The notes: generated by a model not told the origin, from the sequence alone. Counted from the stretch's first letter, positions 1 to 12,209 are shown. The stretch: DNA of 64,000 bases from Thermomucor indicae-seudaticae (GCA_000787465.1 JSYX01000068.1:24832-88831), one strand, 5' to 3'. Numbers and translations are program-made.

Positions 1-79
1 AGGAGTAAGACAGACCTGTTATATCTAAAGAAAAGAGGAAGAAAGAAGGGCTAATGATCTTCCCTTTTTATGCGCGTAG

Positions 80-1329
80 ATACGCAGCTGAAGTGGACGT
101 TGACTTTGTACGAAAAGCTGTGAGATCAATAGGCCGTCTCGCAGTGAAAATAGAAACGGCGGCAGAACGCTGCATCTCCGCGCTCTTGGAGTTGATCCAA
201 ACGAAAGTCAATTATGTCGTTCAAGAAGCAATTGTCGTTATCAAGGTACAAGCCATGGAACCGTGTCGCCTTTGGAGAGATCATGTCTGACAAACAGTTC
301 CACGGCTTAGGATATTTTCCGTAAATACCCCAACCAGTATGAGAGCATCATCGCGACTTTATGCGAAAATCTGGATAATCTCGACGAGCCGGAAGCAAAA
401 GCAGCCATGATCTGGATTATCGGTCAATATGCGGACCGTATTGAAAACTCTGATGTGTTATTGGATGACTTCTTGTATACTTTCTTGGAAGAGCCTGTAG
501 AGGTAAACGCCTACCCGTCTTGCCTACTACTCTTTCCCGCTTTCTTTCTTTTAAACATGTTTGACAATCATTTATTTAACCAGGTTCAATTGGCCCTGTT
601 GACTGCAACTGTCAAATTGTTTATCAAGCGACCCACTGCAGGACAAGACCTGGTACCCAAAGTTCTCAAGTGGGCCACAGAGGAAGTAGACAATCCTGAT
701 CTGAGAGACCGAGGTTACATTTACTGGCGACTATTGTCGACAGACCCAACTGCAGCCAAGGTATGATAATAAAACGATGTCTTCAAGACGATGGCTTATT
801 CGCGATGCAATAATGATAGGCGATTGTGTTATCTGAAAAGCCGCCGATTTCCACAGAAAGCGACAACATGGACACTGCTTTTTTAGACGAACTATTGCTT
901 CACATATCTAGCCTGTCATCGATATACCACAAGAGCCCGACCACATTTATTCATCGCTATAAACCTAGATTTTTGATCCCGTCGCCAGCATTACGGAGGC
1001 CCCAATCTTCTCAGACATTCGCTCCTGCCGTCACTCCTCAACAGCAACAACAGCCAAAACAAACACAGACACAGCCGCTTGTTGGCGGAGCACCTTTGCT
1101 AAATGATCTTGGATATAATAGCTTAGCAGCCAACAGGTATTATGACGCAAACCCCCTATGTGAAAAAAAAGGATGTTGGCTAACTCCTGGACTTTGAAAA
1201 AGGCATTCCTTTAATGGTGTCAATGCATTGCAGGCGTCTAATCCTTATGCCACGGACGTGGTGAATCAACAAGACGTGCGTCCAGCACAGCAAGTACCTG
1301 GTGGTGTTGATTTGTTGTTAGACTTGTAA
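80..1329 (+). CDS. AP-1/AP-2 type beta-adaptin, 3' part (partial gene)
   Basis: Large beta subunit of a clathrin adaptor complex, which links cargo membranes to clathrin at the Golgi, endosome or plasma membrane. The gene starts left of the window. Visible exons are 80-245, 311-502, 584-760, 820-1136 and 1203-1329, all in phase. The first reads [19 protein letters not shown], followed by [20 protein letters not shown] and the [15 protein letters not shown] block, all characteristic of the adaptin trunk. After the trunk comes a Pro/Gln-rich hinge, and the protein stops at DLLLDL, close to a clathrin-box motif, so the C-terminal ear of animal beta-adaptins is absent; yeast-like beta subunits are also short. 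The last acceptor (AAAAAG at 1202) was chosen because it keeps frame and lies about 20 nt after a GGCTAACT branch site. AP-1 versus AP-2 cannot be decided from this piece. Confidence 0.9.
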
Positions 1330-1626
1330 AAAAGGCTTCTTTTCTGTTACGGTGAATTCATAGTAATATACAATGATTTCTATTGACATCCTGCCTTGTT
1401 TGTTGCTGATGCATCATGATCTCAATACCGTGTTGTATATCTTTGATCCAGTGTTTGCGGCTAAATGATACAAAATATTCACAATGCGAATACCAATAGA
1501 TACAACGGTAAAAGAAGAGCGGCGAGCTAAGAAGCATGTACATACAGTAATAAGGATGAAGGATGGAAGAGTGTATGTTATTAAGGAGGAAGAGGGGGTA
1601 TATTATGTGCATGTGTGTACGCGTCG

Positions 1627-3347
1627 TTAGCGAGATGTACTGTGATTTGACCATGCTTTTTGCACTTTTCGAATAGCTTGCTGAGAGTCTGGGCTGGGAG
1701 GCATCGTAGGATCTATCGATCGCCAATCGGCAGTAGCAAAGTTGCTCGTCTTACCATGCACACTTTGCTCGAGTTTCAATAGCTCGGCTACAAATCCGAT
1801 ATTCGGCGACATGCTTGGGCGTGCCTTGATCACATGCTGGTAAGCTCGCTTTAGAGTCCACTTCTCAGATAAAACAAGGTACGCCAAAATAGCTGCGACA
1901 GATCGAGATTTGCCTGCTTTGCAGTGAACATAGATGGGCTCATGATGGTTTTTTGCGTCATCTGTTCGATATTGAGGTCAATACCTTTTGTTATTTGTTC
2001 GCTTATCTTGGACTTACCGATAATTTTAACGGCTCGTCGTAACGTTTCTTCGATATTTTGCATCTCTACAATATCGCGTGCGGCCACTTTGTTGTATTTG
2101 ATTGAATCTTTGAGTCCGGGAACATCATCATCGCACTCTTCGGCCATGTTCAAAATACGCATGATATGGCGCGATCGCAGTATCTCGACCTGGTGTAAGC
2201 TTGAAATCTCTGGTCCCAAATACAAAAACCTAGGGACAATCTCAGATATTGTAAATGTGCTATCGTCTGCTTCTGCCACAGCACTGTTTTCGTTCAGAGA
2301 GACTGCACTACTATTCTCACTTATAGCCGCTAAGTTTTCGTGGCTACTGTTCTTCAGCCGCTGCTGATCAAAAGGTCTAGTTGATGACGACGGCGCTCCA
2401 GATGATCCACTCGGATTCCTGTTTTCATCACGGCATTTTCTTCGTCGTTGGTACCGTTGAGCTCGGTTTGTGTCCAGACTAAACAAGCTCGCACGACGCT
2501 GCACATTATCTACGGTTTTCGCTGAGCCACACTCCACCGCACTTGCCGGCCTTGTCGTAGCACTGCGCGATTGCTTTGGCCATATTCCATGATTATTATT
2601 ATCCCCAGGGACCCGCAGCTGACTACTAGTACTAGGGTGCTCTGTTCCAACCAGGTGGATTGCCCATACATCCCATGCCTGAAATCCACGAAACCCTCCG
2701 TCCAAACCAACCACGTCGAGCGAGCATGAACTGCTTTTTTCCAGAACGCGTATCAGTATCCAAGCTTGCGACGTATCATTTTCCTCGTCCTGAACCTGCA
2801 TGTTCTCATCATAGACAATCACCGTCTTCTTTTTTGACGTTGGTCGTTCGTACCAATGCCGGTAATACTTTTGGCCTTCCTCAGTCGCAATGAAGCTCTC
2901 TAGATTAAAATTGGATACAGTCCCGCGCTTGTACCGCTTCACCAATAGCGTTGGCAGATTGACATTGATGGAATGCCGTATCCGTGTCCGTTCATAGTCG
3001 TCGTAACTACGTAAATCGATTAGGAGTGGCGGTGCTTCTTCTCTGGTACTGAGCATGGATGCGACCTGCGAGGGCCGCATAGTTTGGATCTGGACATCGT
3101 CTGTCGTTGTTGTCTTTGAACGAGCACGCTGCTGCCGCGGCGATGGCTGGAGATCCACTTGTTGACGAGCGGTGGGACGCCCACGATTAGCATTCGTTTC
3201 CTTTACTGCTAGTTGTGGTGAAGTGTCCGTGCTGGATTGTTCCTGAAACGCACTGGACAAAATGTCCTTTAACTTGTTCTTAGTCGGTGATGGCGGAGAT
3301 GGTGTGTCTGCACACATTTCGTTCTTTCGCTGCTTCTCGACGGGCAT
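1627..3347 (-). CDS. Rhodanese-domain dual-specificity protein phosphatase (MAP kinase phosphatase-like)
   Basis: Exons 2018-3347 and 1627-1961, 554 residues. A disordered Ser/Pro-rich N-terminus is followed by a rhodanese/CDC25-like fold (about residues 90-230; SQVASMLSTREEAPPLLIDLRS) and a C-terminal dual-specificity phosphatase domain (about 370-500). The catalytic P-loop HCKAGKSRS (CX5R) is read only after splicing; the upstream ARDIVE segment supplies the likely general acid Asp. The rhodanese loop has no active-site Cys at the expected place (it reads VIVYDEN), as in MAP kinase phosphatases where this domain docks the kinase. It probably dephosphorylates MAP kinases in cytoplasm or nucleus (inference). 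The start at 3347 (MPVEKQRK) is preferred because the 15 extra residues from the ATG at 3392 are a hydrophobic stretch without family resemblance; an upstream exon cannot be excluded. The intron 1962-2017 uses GTAAGT...ACAG. Confidence 0.85.
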
Positions 3348-3764
3348 TGCAAGAAAGGGGAAGAAAAAAGAGAGAACGAGGAGGATATGCAATTGAAGGG
3401 GTGGTTATTTTTAAACTAGCTTTGAAGCTGAGGATGCCACACAAGCTATGTACGCATATATGCTTTCTTCTCACACTCAGTTGCTCTGCATGATGCAATC
3501 CTCGATCTTTTTATTGACATTAGTGTTTCTATTTTTTCAGTCCAAAACATTTGGTGATGATTGAAGAAATCATGAGGCCAGACGATGATCAAAGATCAAT
3601 ACATCATTTGACGCACTTTAACTATATATGAATACACTACATACGAAGTTCGATATTGTTACACGCACGATGTCACAGTTCGAACTTTTCTCTTTAGATA
3701 ACTTCACTAGTACGAACGCGGATGCCTGGGGTGTTCCGATTAGAGAAGAAAAGAAACTTGCACT
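3348..3764. other. Intergenic, promoter side of the phosphatase gene
   Basis: No coding potential recognised. It holds the 5' region of the phosphatase gene and short AT-rich runs up to the LTR-like element. Confidence 0.4.
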
Positions 3765-3998
3765 TGATACATCACAATAAGAAAGAGACTAAAGATCAGG
3801 TGAGACTGAAAGATATCCTTTATTACGTCCAATCCTACACCTTATTTATAACTCTCTATGTGGTAAAAGAGGTTTCCAATCTTCCGTGTCCGAATGAGGG
3901 ACAGTAATAGGCCCACTCTATCAGAAACATGCAACCTGAGACCTAAGTACAAGCCTGTATCCATTGTACTGGTTGTTAAAGTACGCTTGGATACTACA
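3765..3998 (-). mobile_element. Solo-LTR-like element, copy 1
   Basis: About 234 bp sharing several near-identical blocks with 46272-46554: GTATCCAAGCGTACTTT near one end, CCAGTACAATGGATA, AGGATTGGACATAATAAAG-like text, and TTATTGTGAT near the other end. Read on the minus strand it starts TGTAGTATCC and ends in CA, contains an AATAAA-type signal towards its end, and is flanked by GCACT / GTACT, a 5-bp near-duplication with one mismatch. These are features of a retrotransposon LTR left after internal recombination. I see no reverse transcriptase nearby, so the family is unknown. Confidence 0.6.
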
Positions 3999-6183
3999 GT
4001 ACTGTATTCAATTCCAAACTTACCGTAGTGACACCTCATCTGGCCAGAGCCTACGCTCAGTCCATTTTTCTAATGTATTTAATGCTTCGAGCTGTCCTTT
4101 GGTCATATTTGAGCATACATGATACCAAGGCAGCAAGATCATGTGTGGCGTTTCCATCTCTGTGTAACAAATTGTGGCAGACTTTACAGAATGTGATTCA
4201 TAAAACGTCTCTGCCATGCTGTCGTAAGTTTTCTGTGGAAAGGACATGCCATTCTTTCGGCAGAAACTGCAGACCGTTGATGTCATGTATTCATCCGCTC
4301 GTATGCATATATGCCCTTGATTAGACCGGATTATGCTCGTACGTGAATGGTCCGAGAGCTGTTTGTCCGAATCCTGAACCAGCGCCCCCCGGACAAACTA
4401 TGTTGTCAAACGATTGGGCAAGCCAGTATCTCCTCAGTCGGCTGTGTCATCGTACAATCCCACACCGGGATCGGTACATCAACAATGAAAATTCCCGGCT
4501 GACAACCGCCTGCCAAATACCCCGTCGGTGACGGGAATAGGTCCGTCAAGGCGAAACGTATGTACTTCGCTGCCAGGTATTCACTAATCACCTTCACAGT
4601 GTCGACACAGTCTATAAAATTTTCAGGCGTTCAGTCTTCAATCCAAGAAATTCTCACACTCACTCGCATCGTCTATCGCAGAGAGACAATCTCTAAGTGG
4701 ATGAATACGATCAGAAGTCATAGTATACTATTAAGAAACAAAAAAGGCAAAACCATACACGAGAGGCGACCGATCCTTTCCGATTACTCCTGCTCATACC
4801 GTCAACGCCGAAAGCGAGAATGACAGCCCGCTGGTCTTCGGGACATGTGTATGTTAGTTATGGCAGCTGGGTAGCCCGCGGTACTGTTTAGTGTGTTCCC
4901 ATTCTGAGTAATGATCTGCCCCACGCAGCCAATGGCTTTTCGAGTCTCTCTTCTCGTCACTTTAGCACAGCCACTTGTAAACACGTTCCACACTACCAAC
5001 GCGTGTCCGCCTAGAGAAGCCTGGTTCTGCTAGCAAAAGTGATGATTTTTTAGTGCAAATTCCTTAGGTAAACCCTCCAAAGCTCGATGCTAGAACGCAC
5101 AAACTTGATTTGCCGGGTAATCGTATATCGACATTCATAGCAGAGGCAGGCATCGCGTTTGTGAGGGTGTTGTTCTTTCTAAAATAACTAGAAATATTCA
5201 CTATTTTGGGTATGTGGTACACGAAACTGCGCTAAACAGTACCGCGGGCTTCCCAGGTGCCGTTAGCTGTTAATATGATCAATTACATACATGATCCAGT
5301 GCGCTTCTTTGGGAGGTTGTCCATGACCAAAGTGTAGGTGACGAGAGTGCCCATGTCCTGTTGCACTTTCTCGATGGGCACATTGTCCGTTCTTGCTGCC
5401 TCAAGCTGGGCGCTTTCGAGATCTCTCGACGCTTTGTCTAATACAGCCGAAGTTGCCAGAGAATATGCATAGTTTTCTTTTGAAAAGCTTCGCGTAGTTT
5501 TTGGGGTTCGATAGGGTTCATGATGACAGCAGATTCAGTTTAAGGGACACTAGAAATAGCAGGGAAAAGCAGTAGTGGGGATCACTGGAGATGGGCTCAA
5601 CAAGCGAGATAATCTGAGAATGTTTGAGTCAAATCCCCACAAGCCCGAGGTGGTAGAACAAGGTTACCAAGCGTCGCGCATGTGCCTCCTTCCCTTTCAA
5701 GAGTTGATCGAAATAATTAGCAAAGTGCTGATACGAAGTTTTCGCTCGGTGCGTGTAGCATTCTTGAAATTGCTACACGACGACTCATCTCGTCCAGCAG
5801 TGCATGTACTTGGACATGTCCGGACGCACTGTGAGCGAACTGCTTTGACGACTTCTTATACCGTCTCAGATACCGTTTTACGATGAGACAACGTTATAGC
5901 GATCCTGAAGTGATGAAAAATATATTAGGTTTTAGGTATCTCAGGGTTATTTAATGTGTCAGAGCTCCGCCAGGCACGTTACCGTCACCCGAACGCGACA
6001 ATACAGACCATGTGACAACAGTAATTAAGCAATGAAACTCCAAGTTTAAACTAAGTGTCTGACATACAAGGTTAGGTTTATTTGTTCATAGAAGCATAGT
6101 ACATCGCATAGTTAGTTTAACATAAGAGACATACGGCGTTAATAAGTCAAGAGATACACTCTTTTTCTTTCCCTCTTGTTCTG
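3999..6183. other. Gene-poor stretch between LTR and coiled-coil gene
   Basis: No recognisable gene. Short minus-strand reading frames at 4020-4286 (Cys-containing, ends 22 bp from the LTR) and 5283-5537 are described elsewhere; others show no family features. This may be decayed mobile-element DNA. Confidence 0.3.
5283..5537 (-). other. Possible broken small gene (frameshifted reading frame)
   Basis: On the minus strand an ATG (MNPIEPQKLREAF) opens a frame that soon stops, while the frame one base over continues as SFSKENYAYSLATSAVLDKA and on through an acidic, helix-favouring segment to KKRTGSCM and a stop. The composition of the second frame looks protein-like, and the switch would fall among A-rich runs (CCCCAAAAAC, TTTTCAAAAG). 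No family is recognised. It could be a decayed gene, an intron-containing short gene, or chance. Confidence 0.25.
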
Positions 6184-6744
6184 TCACGGATTTTGATTAA
6201 AGGAGTTCACAGATGAAGATCGACTCGTTGCGCCGATATTGCTCGCAATAATACTGCGTAATTCGGCAATTTTAGTCGATTGTTTTTCCACAAGATTCAT
6301 CAGTGCTTGTATACGTTGTCGGTAGGCTTCTTGAACGCGTTTGGACTCGGCCAATTCCTTTTCCAACTTCTCTACGTAACCTGCCGTAAATTTGTTGCCT
6401 GGCAAAAGACACTCCGATTCCTAAAAGTTTTTTTCCCGTTGTTGGCAACTTTCGTATCGACACATGACTCATTTGTGGAGTGAACTTGCCGTTTCGTTAT
6501 TGGGCTTGAACAGCATATCCATGACATCTTCGACACAAAGATCTGTCTTGCAGTCTGTTAAAAGATCATGCTGGACCGCTTCACTGCCGTTGGACAATGG
6601 ATAGGCGACTGCACAAGCTGAGGATGGAGGTACATGAGGATACGAAAAGATGGATGGTGTTGGGTCCGGTGTGGTGTAAACGCCAGATGGCGGGCTTTCT
6701 TGTTGTTGTTCCTGGCTAACGAGCGGCTCTTTGTATGGAAACAT
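6184..6744 (-). CDS. Small coiled-coil protein, function unknown
   Basis: Two exons, 6486-6744 and 6184-6398, give 157 residues; the intron (6399-6485) starts GTTCAC, a weak donor, and ends TTTTGCCAG. The N-terminal half is Pro/Ser/Gln-rich. The C-terminal half, from YVEKLEKELAESKR through the IQALMNLVEKQSTKIAEL region, has leucines or other aliphatics at heptad positions and is very probably a coiled coil. There is no basic DNA-binding region before it, so it is not a standard bZIP. I do not recognise the family. The exon joint was chosen because it is the only one that fuses the two open frames without a stop. Confidence 0.5.
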
Positions 6745-7952
6745 GCATGAATTTCGAGCAGAACGAACGGGAAGGAAAAGACACGCTGGGCATATATATA
6801 AATACCTTCTTTTACTTTAATATGCTCCTCTGCTTCCATGGCAAGTGGTTGAACAGTGAACAGATATGCAAATGGGCAACGCCACATCAGACCAAGCTGC
6901 GCCCATTTTTGGTCCTTGTATGCGCCACAGATCGGCCAAATCTCAGGAACCAAAAAAAGATGTTGCAACCCCGGCGACTACGGCTCGTACATGATTTTAT
7001 TTATAGCACTACTTGCTCAGCAGCTTAATGCGCGTTTAGTCGTTTCATTACCTCATGCTTACTCATTCGCGATTTTCGTGGCTCCGCTCTGTCCGTTTGC
7101 GTCTGTTTCCAGGGTTACTTGGCTTTGAAATCGCAGAGATCTGTCCAGTCATCGTCGAACTTATTCCGTAGCGCAATGCTCCAGAAGCTTGCTCCCCTGG
7201 TGTGCTTTACGTTGAATAACCCCTAGTGAAACAACCTCAGGCTACGGTATAGTAGCCTGAGCCAGCCGAAACACTGCTTTATTCGTAGTCTCGCGGACTT
7301 GACACGCGTGTTTGGACCATGAACGCGATAGGACTGTAGCGACTCTTATAACCCAGTCATGTCAGCCATCCTTGCGATGGAGCTGAATCAGGGTGCCATT
7401 GATGAAACTGACGCGCACCGAGAACTTGTGTGATCTTTTACCAGATCTTGCCTTGTCAGTCGCAGTCTCGACAGAAGCTGTAAGATATGCTCCAATGACA
7501 GCACGGCTCAAAGTATCCGTGTATAGTAGTAAGATTCCGCCTGTCCCTGCATTATAATGTAACCCTGTAAGCATAACATAAACAATGCGTTCGCATGTGG
7601 TCATTGTACGAATTCTCGAGACTTAATACCGTGTGAGTAACGCTATGACCACAATGGTCTGTTCAGGAGCCTCAGTCGTCACCTTGTCTTAAAATGCTCT
7701 TTGCAAGAATGTTTCTAGCTGGACACACCCGGAATCTTCTCACCAGTTCTCTGGAGTCATCCTATATTTCATATGAGTTAAACAGTGACAACAGAAAGGC
7801 GTTAAATACAATGACGATTCCCAACTTGGACCTGAACGATACAGGTACATAAATCTAATCCACACAGTTTTTTCTTTCTGAACAATGAGCGCGGTAATAT
7901 AAATAAAAACGAGAGTACAACATAAAATCTCGTAAGCCTTTGTCATTCAAGA
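6745..7952. other. Intergenic, nothing recognised
   Basis: Only short reading frames on both strands with no conserved motif. A TATATATAAA-like box at about 6791-6800 on either strand may belong to the coiled-coil gene upstream region. Confidence 0.3.
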
Positions 7953-8632
7953 ATGCCTTTACTCACGGTGACCCTGAGGGTGACTCGACCAGTCGTGTTG
8001 TCATTTGTCCGCAACTACATGCCAAAGGCCAGGGTACAAGGTGATAAGGACGGAACACTTGTTTTCCTGCATTTGTCACATGCGAGGATGATTTGCGAAG
8101 CTATGGATTTCATGAGAGAGGGGACGTGGTGGACGTGTATGGGTGAGTAAAGCGAGGACAGCACGAAATACATATTTTTTGCTTGATGAATGTCTATATA
8201 CAGGTCAAGCAAAGTATTTCTATTATTATACACACTGGGGCGAACGTAGAACTATAATAAACGTATACCCCGTGACGATACGGGAAGAGTACGCTTTGGC
8301 GATGGATGGAACGTATGAGCGATCTTGCAGCTTTCTAGGAGGAGACAAGCCCGATATTGTAATTCCACATACAGGAGCGTTTGGGACAAGGCAAGAGATT
8401 TTGGATTTGTACAGAAAGGTTGTGGAGGAAGTGCCATCGCTGTTTATAGAGTTTAAGGACTCGACGACGCTTGAAGGCTTGAAGGAGCGAGCGGGGTAAG
8501 ATTGATGACTTTTGTGGCATGTATGAAACTACTTGGGTATTCAATATTTGTCGTAGGATTGTGGAAGAATCTGGTAAGGAAGAGGATGAAGCCTTTAAAG
8601 ACTTTTTGAAGACCATTCGCCAGCAGCGTTAA
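7953..8632 (+). CDS. Unrecognised protein of about 185 residues
   Basis: Exons 7953-8142, 8204-8495 and 8557-8632 join in phase (GTGAGT...TACAG and GTAAGA...CGTAG introns). The product has a basic start, a central aromatic stretch (GQAKYFYYYTHWGER), then VYPVTIREEYALAMDGTY and KPDIVIPHTGAFGTRQEILD, and a charged helical tail ending IRQQR. It has no signal peptide and no membrane segment. In-phase splicing across three exons and the balanced composition argue that it is a real gene. I cannot place it in a family; the first exon may be preceded by another, because its ATG context is not distinctive. Confidence 0.6.
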
Positions 8633-8953
8633 TTGATAACTCCTGCTACGATAATACCGCTCATCGACATAACGCAGAAAACCTCTATTCTATGATCGCT
8701 AGTCTATAAAACTTGTACTGGTCAAGATAATGCACGCTTCCAAAGTGTCTTCGATGCAGAATACAGAATTGTACATACACCATCTCCCGCCATCCAAGGT
8801 CGTAGATCGTTTTCACATGTTGGTATATCCAGTTCACAAGTTGTACGACCTTTTTTCGTTTAGGTTGTTGTAACGCAAAAAGTCTATTCAAGTGGGATAA
8901 TAAAGACGGTCTTTAAAACCCTCCAAAAGGCGGGGCAGGTTATACTGTGTAGC

Positions 8954-10277
8954 GTGCTCCCTCCTCTCTTTTCTCTCTTTCTTCTCACTGCCTATATGGA
9001 TAACTTGCGCTGCCTTGCCAAAAAGTTGCCTGCACCTATTGTATTGCATACACTAAAGACAGCGCTTGTGATGCCGCCTTCCGTGGCGAGTTCACTGATT
9101 GATGAAGTCACCAAGCCGACGAGCGCTCAAAAGACATGGATTAAAAGGATTGGCAATTCTTTTTGGAAGGGTGCCCTGATCGCGGAGGAAATCTGTAATA
9201 ACAGCGATGCGGACGCTATTCGCCGGTTAAGAAGAGCAAATGTGGTCATATTCGAGATCCACGGTATGACAAGTCTCCCCCACGTCCGTTTAATGCTTTC
9301 TTGTTCATCAAAATGTATGGGGCAGGTGGAGGATTTAGGACGGGCAACTGTACCATGTACATGACAGCGTTCATCAGCTGGTTAAAGATGCTTAAAGAGA
9401 AGCATGGTCTGGACGCTGTGATCATGTCTGTAGAATACGGTAAGAGATATACAGGGCCAATGAAGGAGGAGATCAGCTAGAAAGACGACAGCATATAGGT
9501 CTGGCGCCAAAGTACAGGTACCCTGAGCCAGTTCACCATTGTTTGAATGCCTACAAGCACTTGACGCAGGACCTGCACGTGCCTGGTTCGAAGATCATTG
9601 TGTCTGGCGACTCAGCTGGCGGTGCACTCATGCTAGAGACCATGATGCGATTTTATGCGCCCAAATTGCTAGAGGATTTTGATGCGCCGAGAACGAACAC
9701 TGAAGTCGATCTACCTGCCGGCATGGTGCTCATATCACCGCTTGTCACTCCAGAAACGACGTCCGCATCCTGGGGCTCAAACGAAAAGCACGACCTGGTG
9801 ACCCAGCAGCTGGCCAAGCTGGTGTTTAAGGAATATCTCGATTACCCCAACGTGGACCCAGACAAGCTACCTATTCTTCGACTTGCCAAGATCGACCGTG
9901 GCTTTGAGCGGTTTGCGCCAAAGAACGTCCTTGTCTTTGTCGGCGACAAGGAGGTCATGCGAGACGATATCATGAACCTTGTTGAGATGGTGGAAAAGGA
10001 CGGTAAGATCAATGTCAGGGTGTGCAAAGAGAACTATGCGCATTGCTGGTACGTTATCCGCGAGCTCGTCAAGCAAAAGGACAAGGTCATGCTTGCGCAA
10101 TACGACGAAGTGTTTGCCGACTTTGTTGCGCGCGCTCTCGAAGAGGCAGCTGGCAAGATGGCGGCGCGGAAGACGCGGCACAGCGCGCCACCAAAGTTGG
10201 ATGTAAACGTCAATACAGCTGAAATTGTAGAGTCTGTGGCAACCGCACCAGCCGATGCAGGACTCATTGTTCCCTAA
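8954..10277 (+). CDS. Alpha/beta-hydrolase, hormone-sensitive-lipase / steryl deacetylase type
   Basis: Exons 8954-9263, 9326-9439 and 9499-10277 give 400 residues. The HSL-family oxyanion-hole motif HGGG (about 103-106) is created exactly across the first splice joint, and GDSAGG carries the nucleophile (about Ser180). The later VGDKEVMRDD and NYAHCW segments are in the right places for the catalytic Asp and His. The family hydrolyses short acyl esters of sterols, lipids or xenobiotics; a Say1-like sterol deacetylase role is possible but not shown. The first 13 residues are hydrophobic and could be a membrane anchor; an alternative start is the Met at residue 15 (MDNLRCLAKK). The tail after residue 360 is Ala/Lys-rich and probably disordered. 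Confidence 0.85.
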
Positions 10278-11618
10278 GGATATCTATTATCTGTAACAGT
10301 TTACCCCACTCTTTTCCCCAACGGATCTGCTGTTGATATACCGTATCTCAGCAACACCAAATAACATTGAATCTATTGTCATTTTACATCTTGCTACGAG
10401 TCGATGTAGTATGCTTCGTAGATATCTATATCATAACCTACTCGGATGGCCAGCATCACGGGGTCCTGTGAAAGTCAGGTTCTGCGTATAACGGGAAAAA
10501 TGCCTCAAATGTGCTACAAATGGCGCCACCTTGTAACGAATCATATGCAAAGCTTATTGACAGGTTGCTGGCAACTCCGTCCTACGTTGATTCCTTTGGG
10601 ACGTCCCAGCAGCATAATCAAAGATGTTTGTCCATGCAAAGAGGAGTCTAACCATGAGACGCCGTGTTTCATGATTGCTCCGAACCGTCTGGGAAGAAGA
10701 AGATAGATAAGCGGTTTGCAAAAAGGACTCGTGTTCAGATTACAATATCCTGTCTCAAAGCGTGGCTTACTTTTACTAAAAGACCTTCGCTGTTGTTGTC
10801 TTCGTTCGTAAATTTAGCTGGTTCCGAGGAAAGGATTTGCCCTCATGCATAAGATGCTTGTTCGGACCGCTCCCAAGAAGAAATGCTGAGCAGCAACTCG
10901 TGGGACAAACCGGGAAAATCCACGCAACAAAAGAGAGGTTAGGAATGCATGTGTACAGTTCTTCTCTTTCTTCCTGTTCTCTCTTTTGTGACCGTAAGCT
11001 ATTTCTATGGTGATTATTATAAACAATGTCAAATATGCGTGTGCGAGTAAGCCAGCTTAAAATCTGTATTTACTATAATGTTACTCATTTGTGCTAAGCT
11101 TGTATCAAGGTAATCCCTGTGATTAAAACAAAGGATCCGTTCGGCCGTGGCTCAAAGACTTAGGGTCATCGGTCATCCCACTGCAACCATACAGATCGGC
11201 CACTGATTGCAATTCGTCGAAAAGGCAGACCAATCAGCCAATGTGATCGCTGCAGAGAACAACGAATCAAATTCAGAATTCACCAGAAATGTCTCTGCAA
11301 GGCATCATTGCGCGAGACAGTCGCCTCTGGTAATTATCATATCACAGATAAGCTTGCTCCCTTCATGATCTAATCGCATGTGAGGCATATAGAAAAGAAA
11401 CCAGCAATGCTCACTGCACGGCAGAAAATGGCAATCCGGTCTTTATTAGCATAACGTTAATTGTGAGAAATACCCCAGCAGAAAGAGAGACACTTTCGAT
11501 AAATTTACGTCAATTCAGTCATGTAGCGATGAAAAATGAAGTAATTCTTTACGTACTTATGATAATCCACACCCAATACTCTTTTCGTATATAAAGGATA
11601 TCCAGTCGTTTATCCAAT
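10278..11618. other. Intergenic, nothing recognised
   Basis: No gene supported. The right end contains a TATATAAAGG box at about 11589-11598 that suits the downstream small gene. Confidence 0.35.
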
Positions 11619-11645
11619 ATGACACATTCTTCTGGAATTATCATC

Positions 11646-12209
11646 ATGGATAACGAAGTAACTGACGATCGCGGCTATCGTTACGACGACAAAGGTAATT
11701 GTAACGTATTACTGGGTTGGGCACTGTGCTGATAAGGAATCGTAATGCAGAGCAATCAGAATATCAGCCAGGTGAAGAAGGTAAGTCATGGATAGGAAAG
11801 AGTCTTTGTGCTACAGATAGATTAATCATGCATCTGCAGATCAACCTCGGTACCAAGGCTCTCCCGAGCAAAACCTGAGACAGTCAAGCACTCGCCAGCA
11901 GCAAGGCCTCTATGACGAAACCGGGGATGGCGATGTTGCTCCCGAGATCAACTACTCTCGTGGCACAGAGCGTACTGGTGACCTCGACCGACAAGTCACG
12001 GCCGAAGTGGCAGCCAGCCACCGCATGGAGCGTCCATATGAGTCTCGCAGAAAGGCAGCTGACAAGGCCAGCCGTATGTACGAGTCAGTGTCAGGCGCCC
12101 CTCTTGAAATCGATGAGGGTATGTGATGTGATCTCTTGTAAACGAACTCGACCGGGCTGATTGATTCCCAACATTTGCAGAGGGTCGCGTTGTAGAAGAA
12201 GAGCGCTGA
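11646..12209 (+). CDS. Small hydrophilic, charged protein (128 residues), function unknown
   Basis: Exons 11646-11694, 11751-11780 (only 30 nt), 11840-12118 and 12181-12209 join in phase; all introns start GT and end CAG. The protein is very hydrophilic, rich in Glu, Arg, Asp, Gln and Ser, with no hydrophobic core, signal peptide or membrane segment (for example VAPEINYSRGTERTGDLDRQ). Such composition recalls stress-related disordered (LEA-like) proteins, but no repeat proves that. An in-frame ATG at 11619 lies only about 25-30 bp after a TATA box (11589-11598), probably at or before the transcription start, so 11646 is the likelier start. Confidence 0.65.

Noticed and set aside
1137..1233. 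Acceptor TTGCAG at 1233 for the last beta-adaptin intron
   Set aside because: It breaks the frame; AAAAAG at 1202 keeps frame and has a better-placed branch site.
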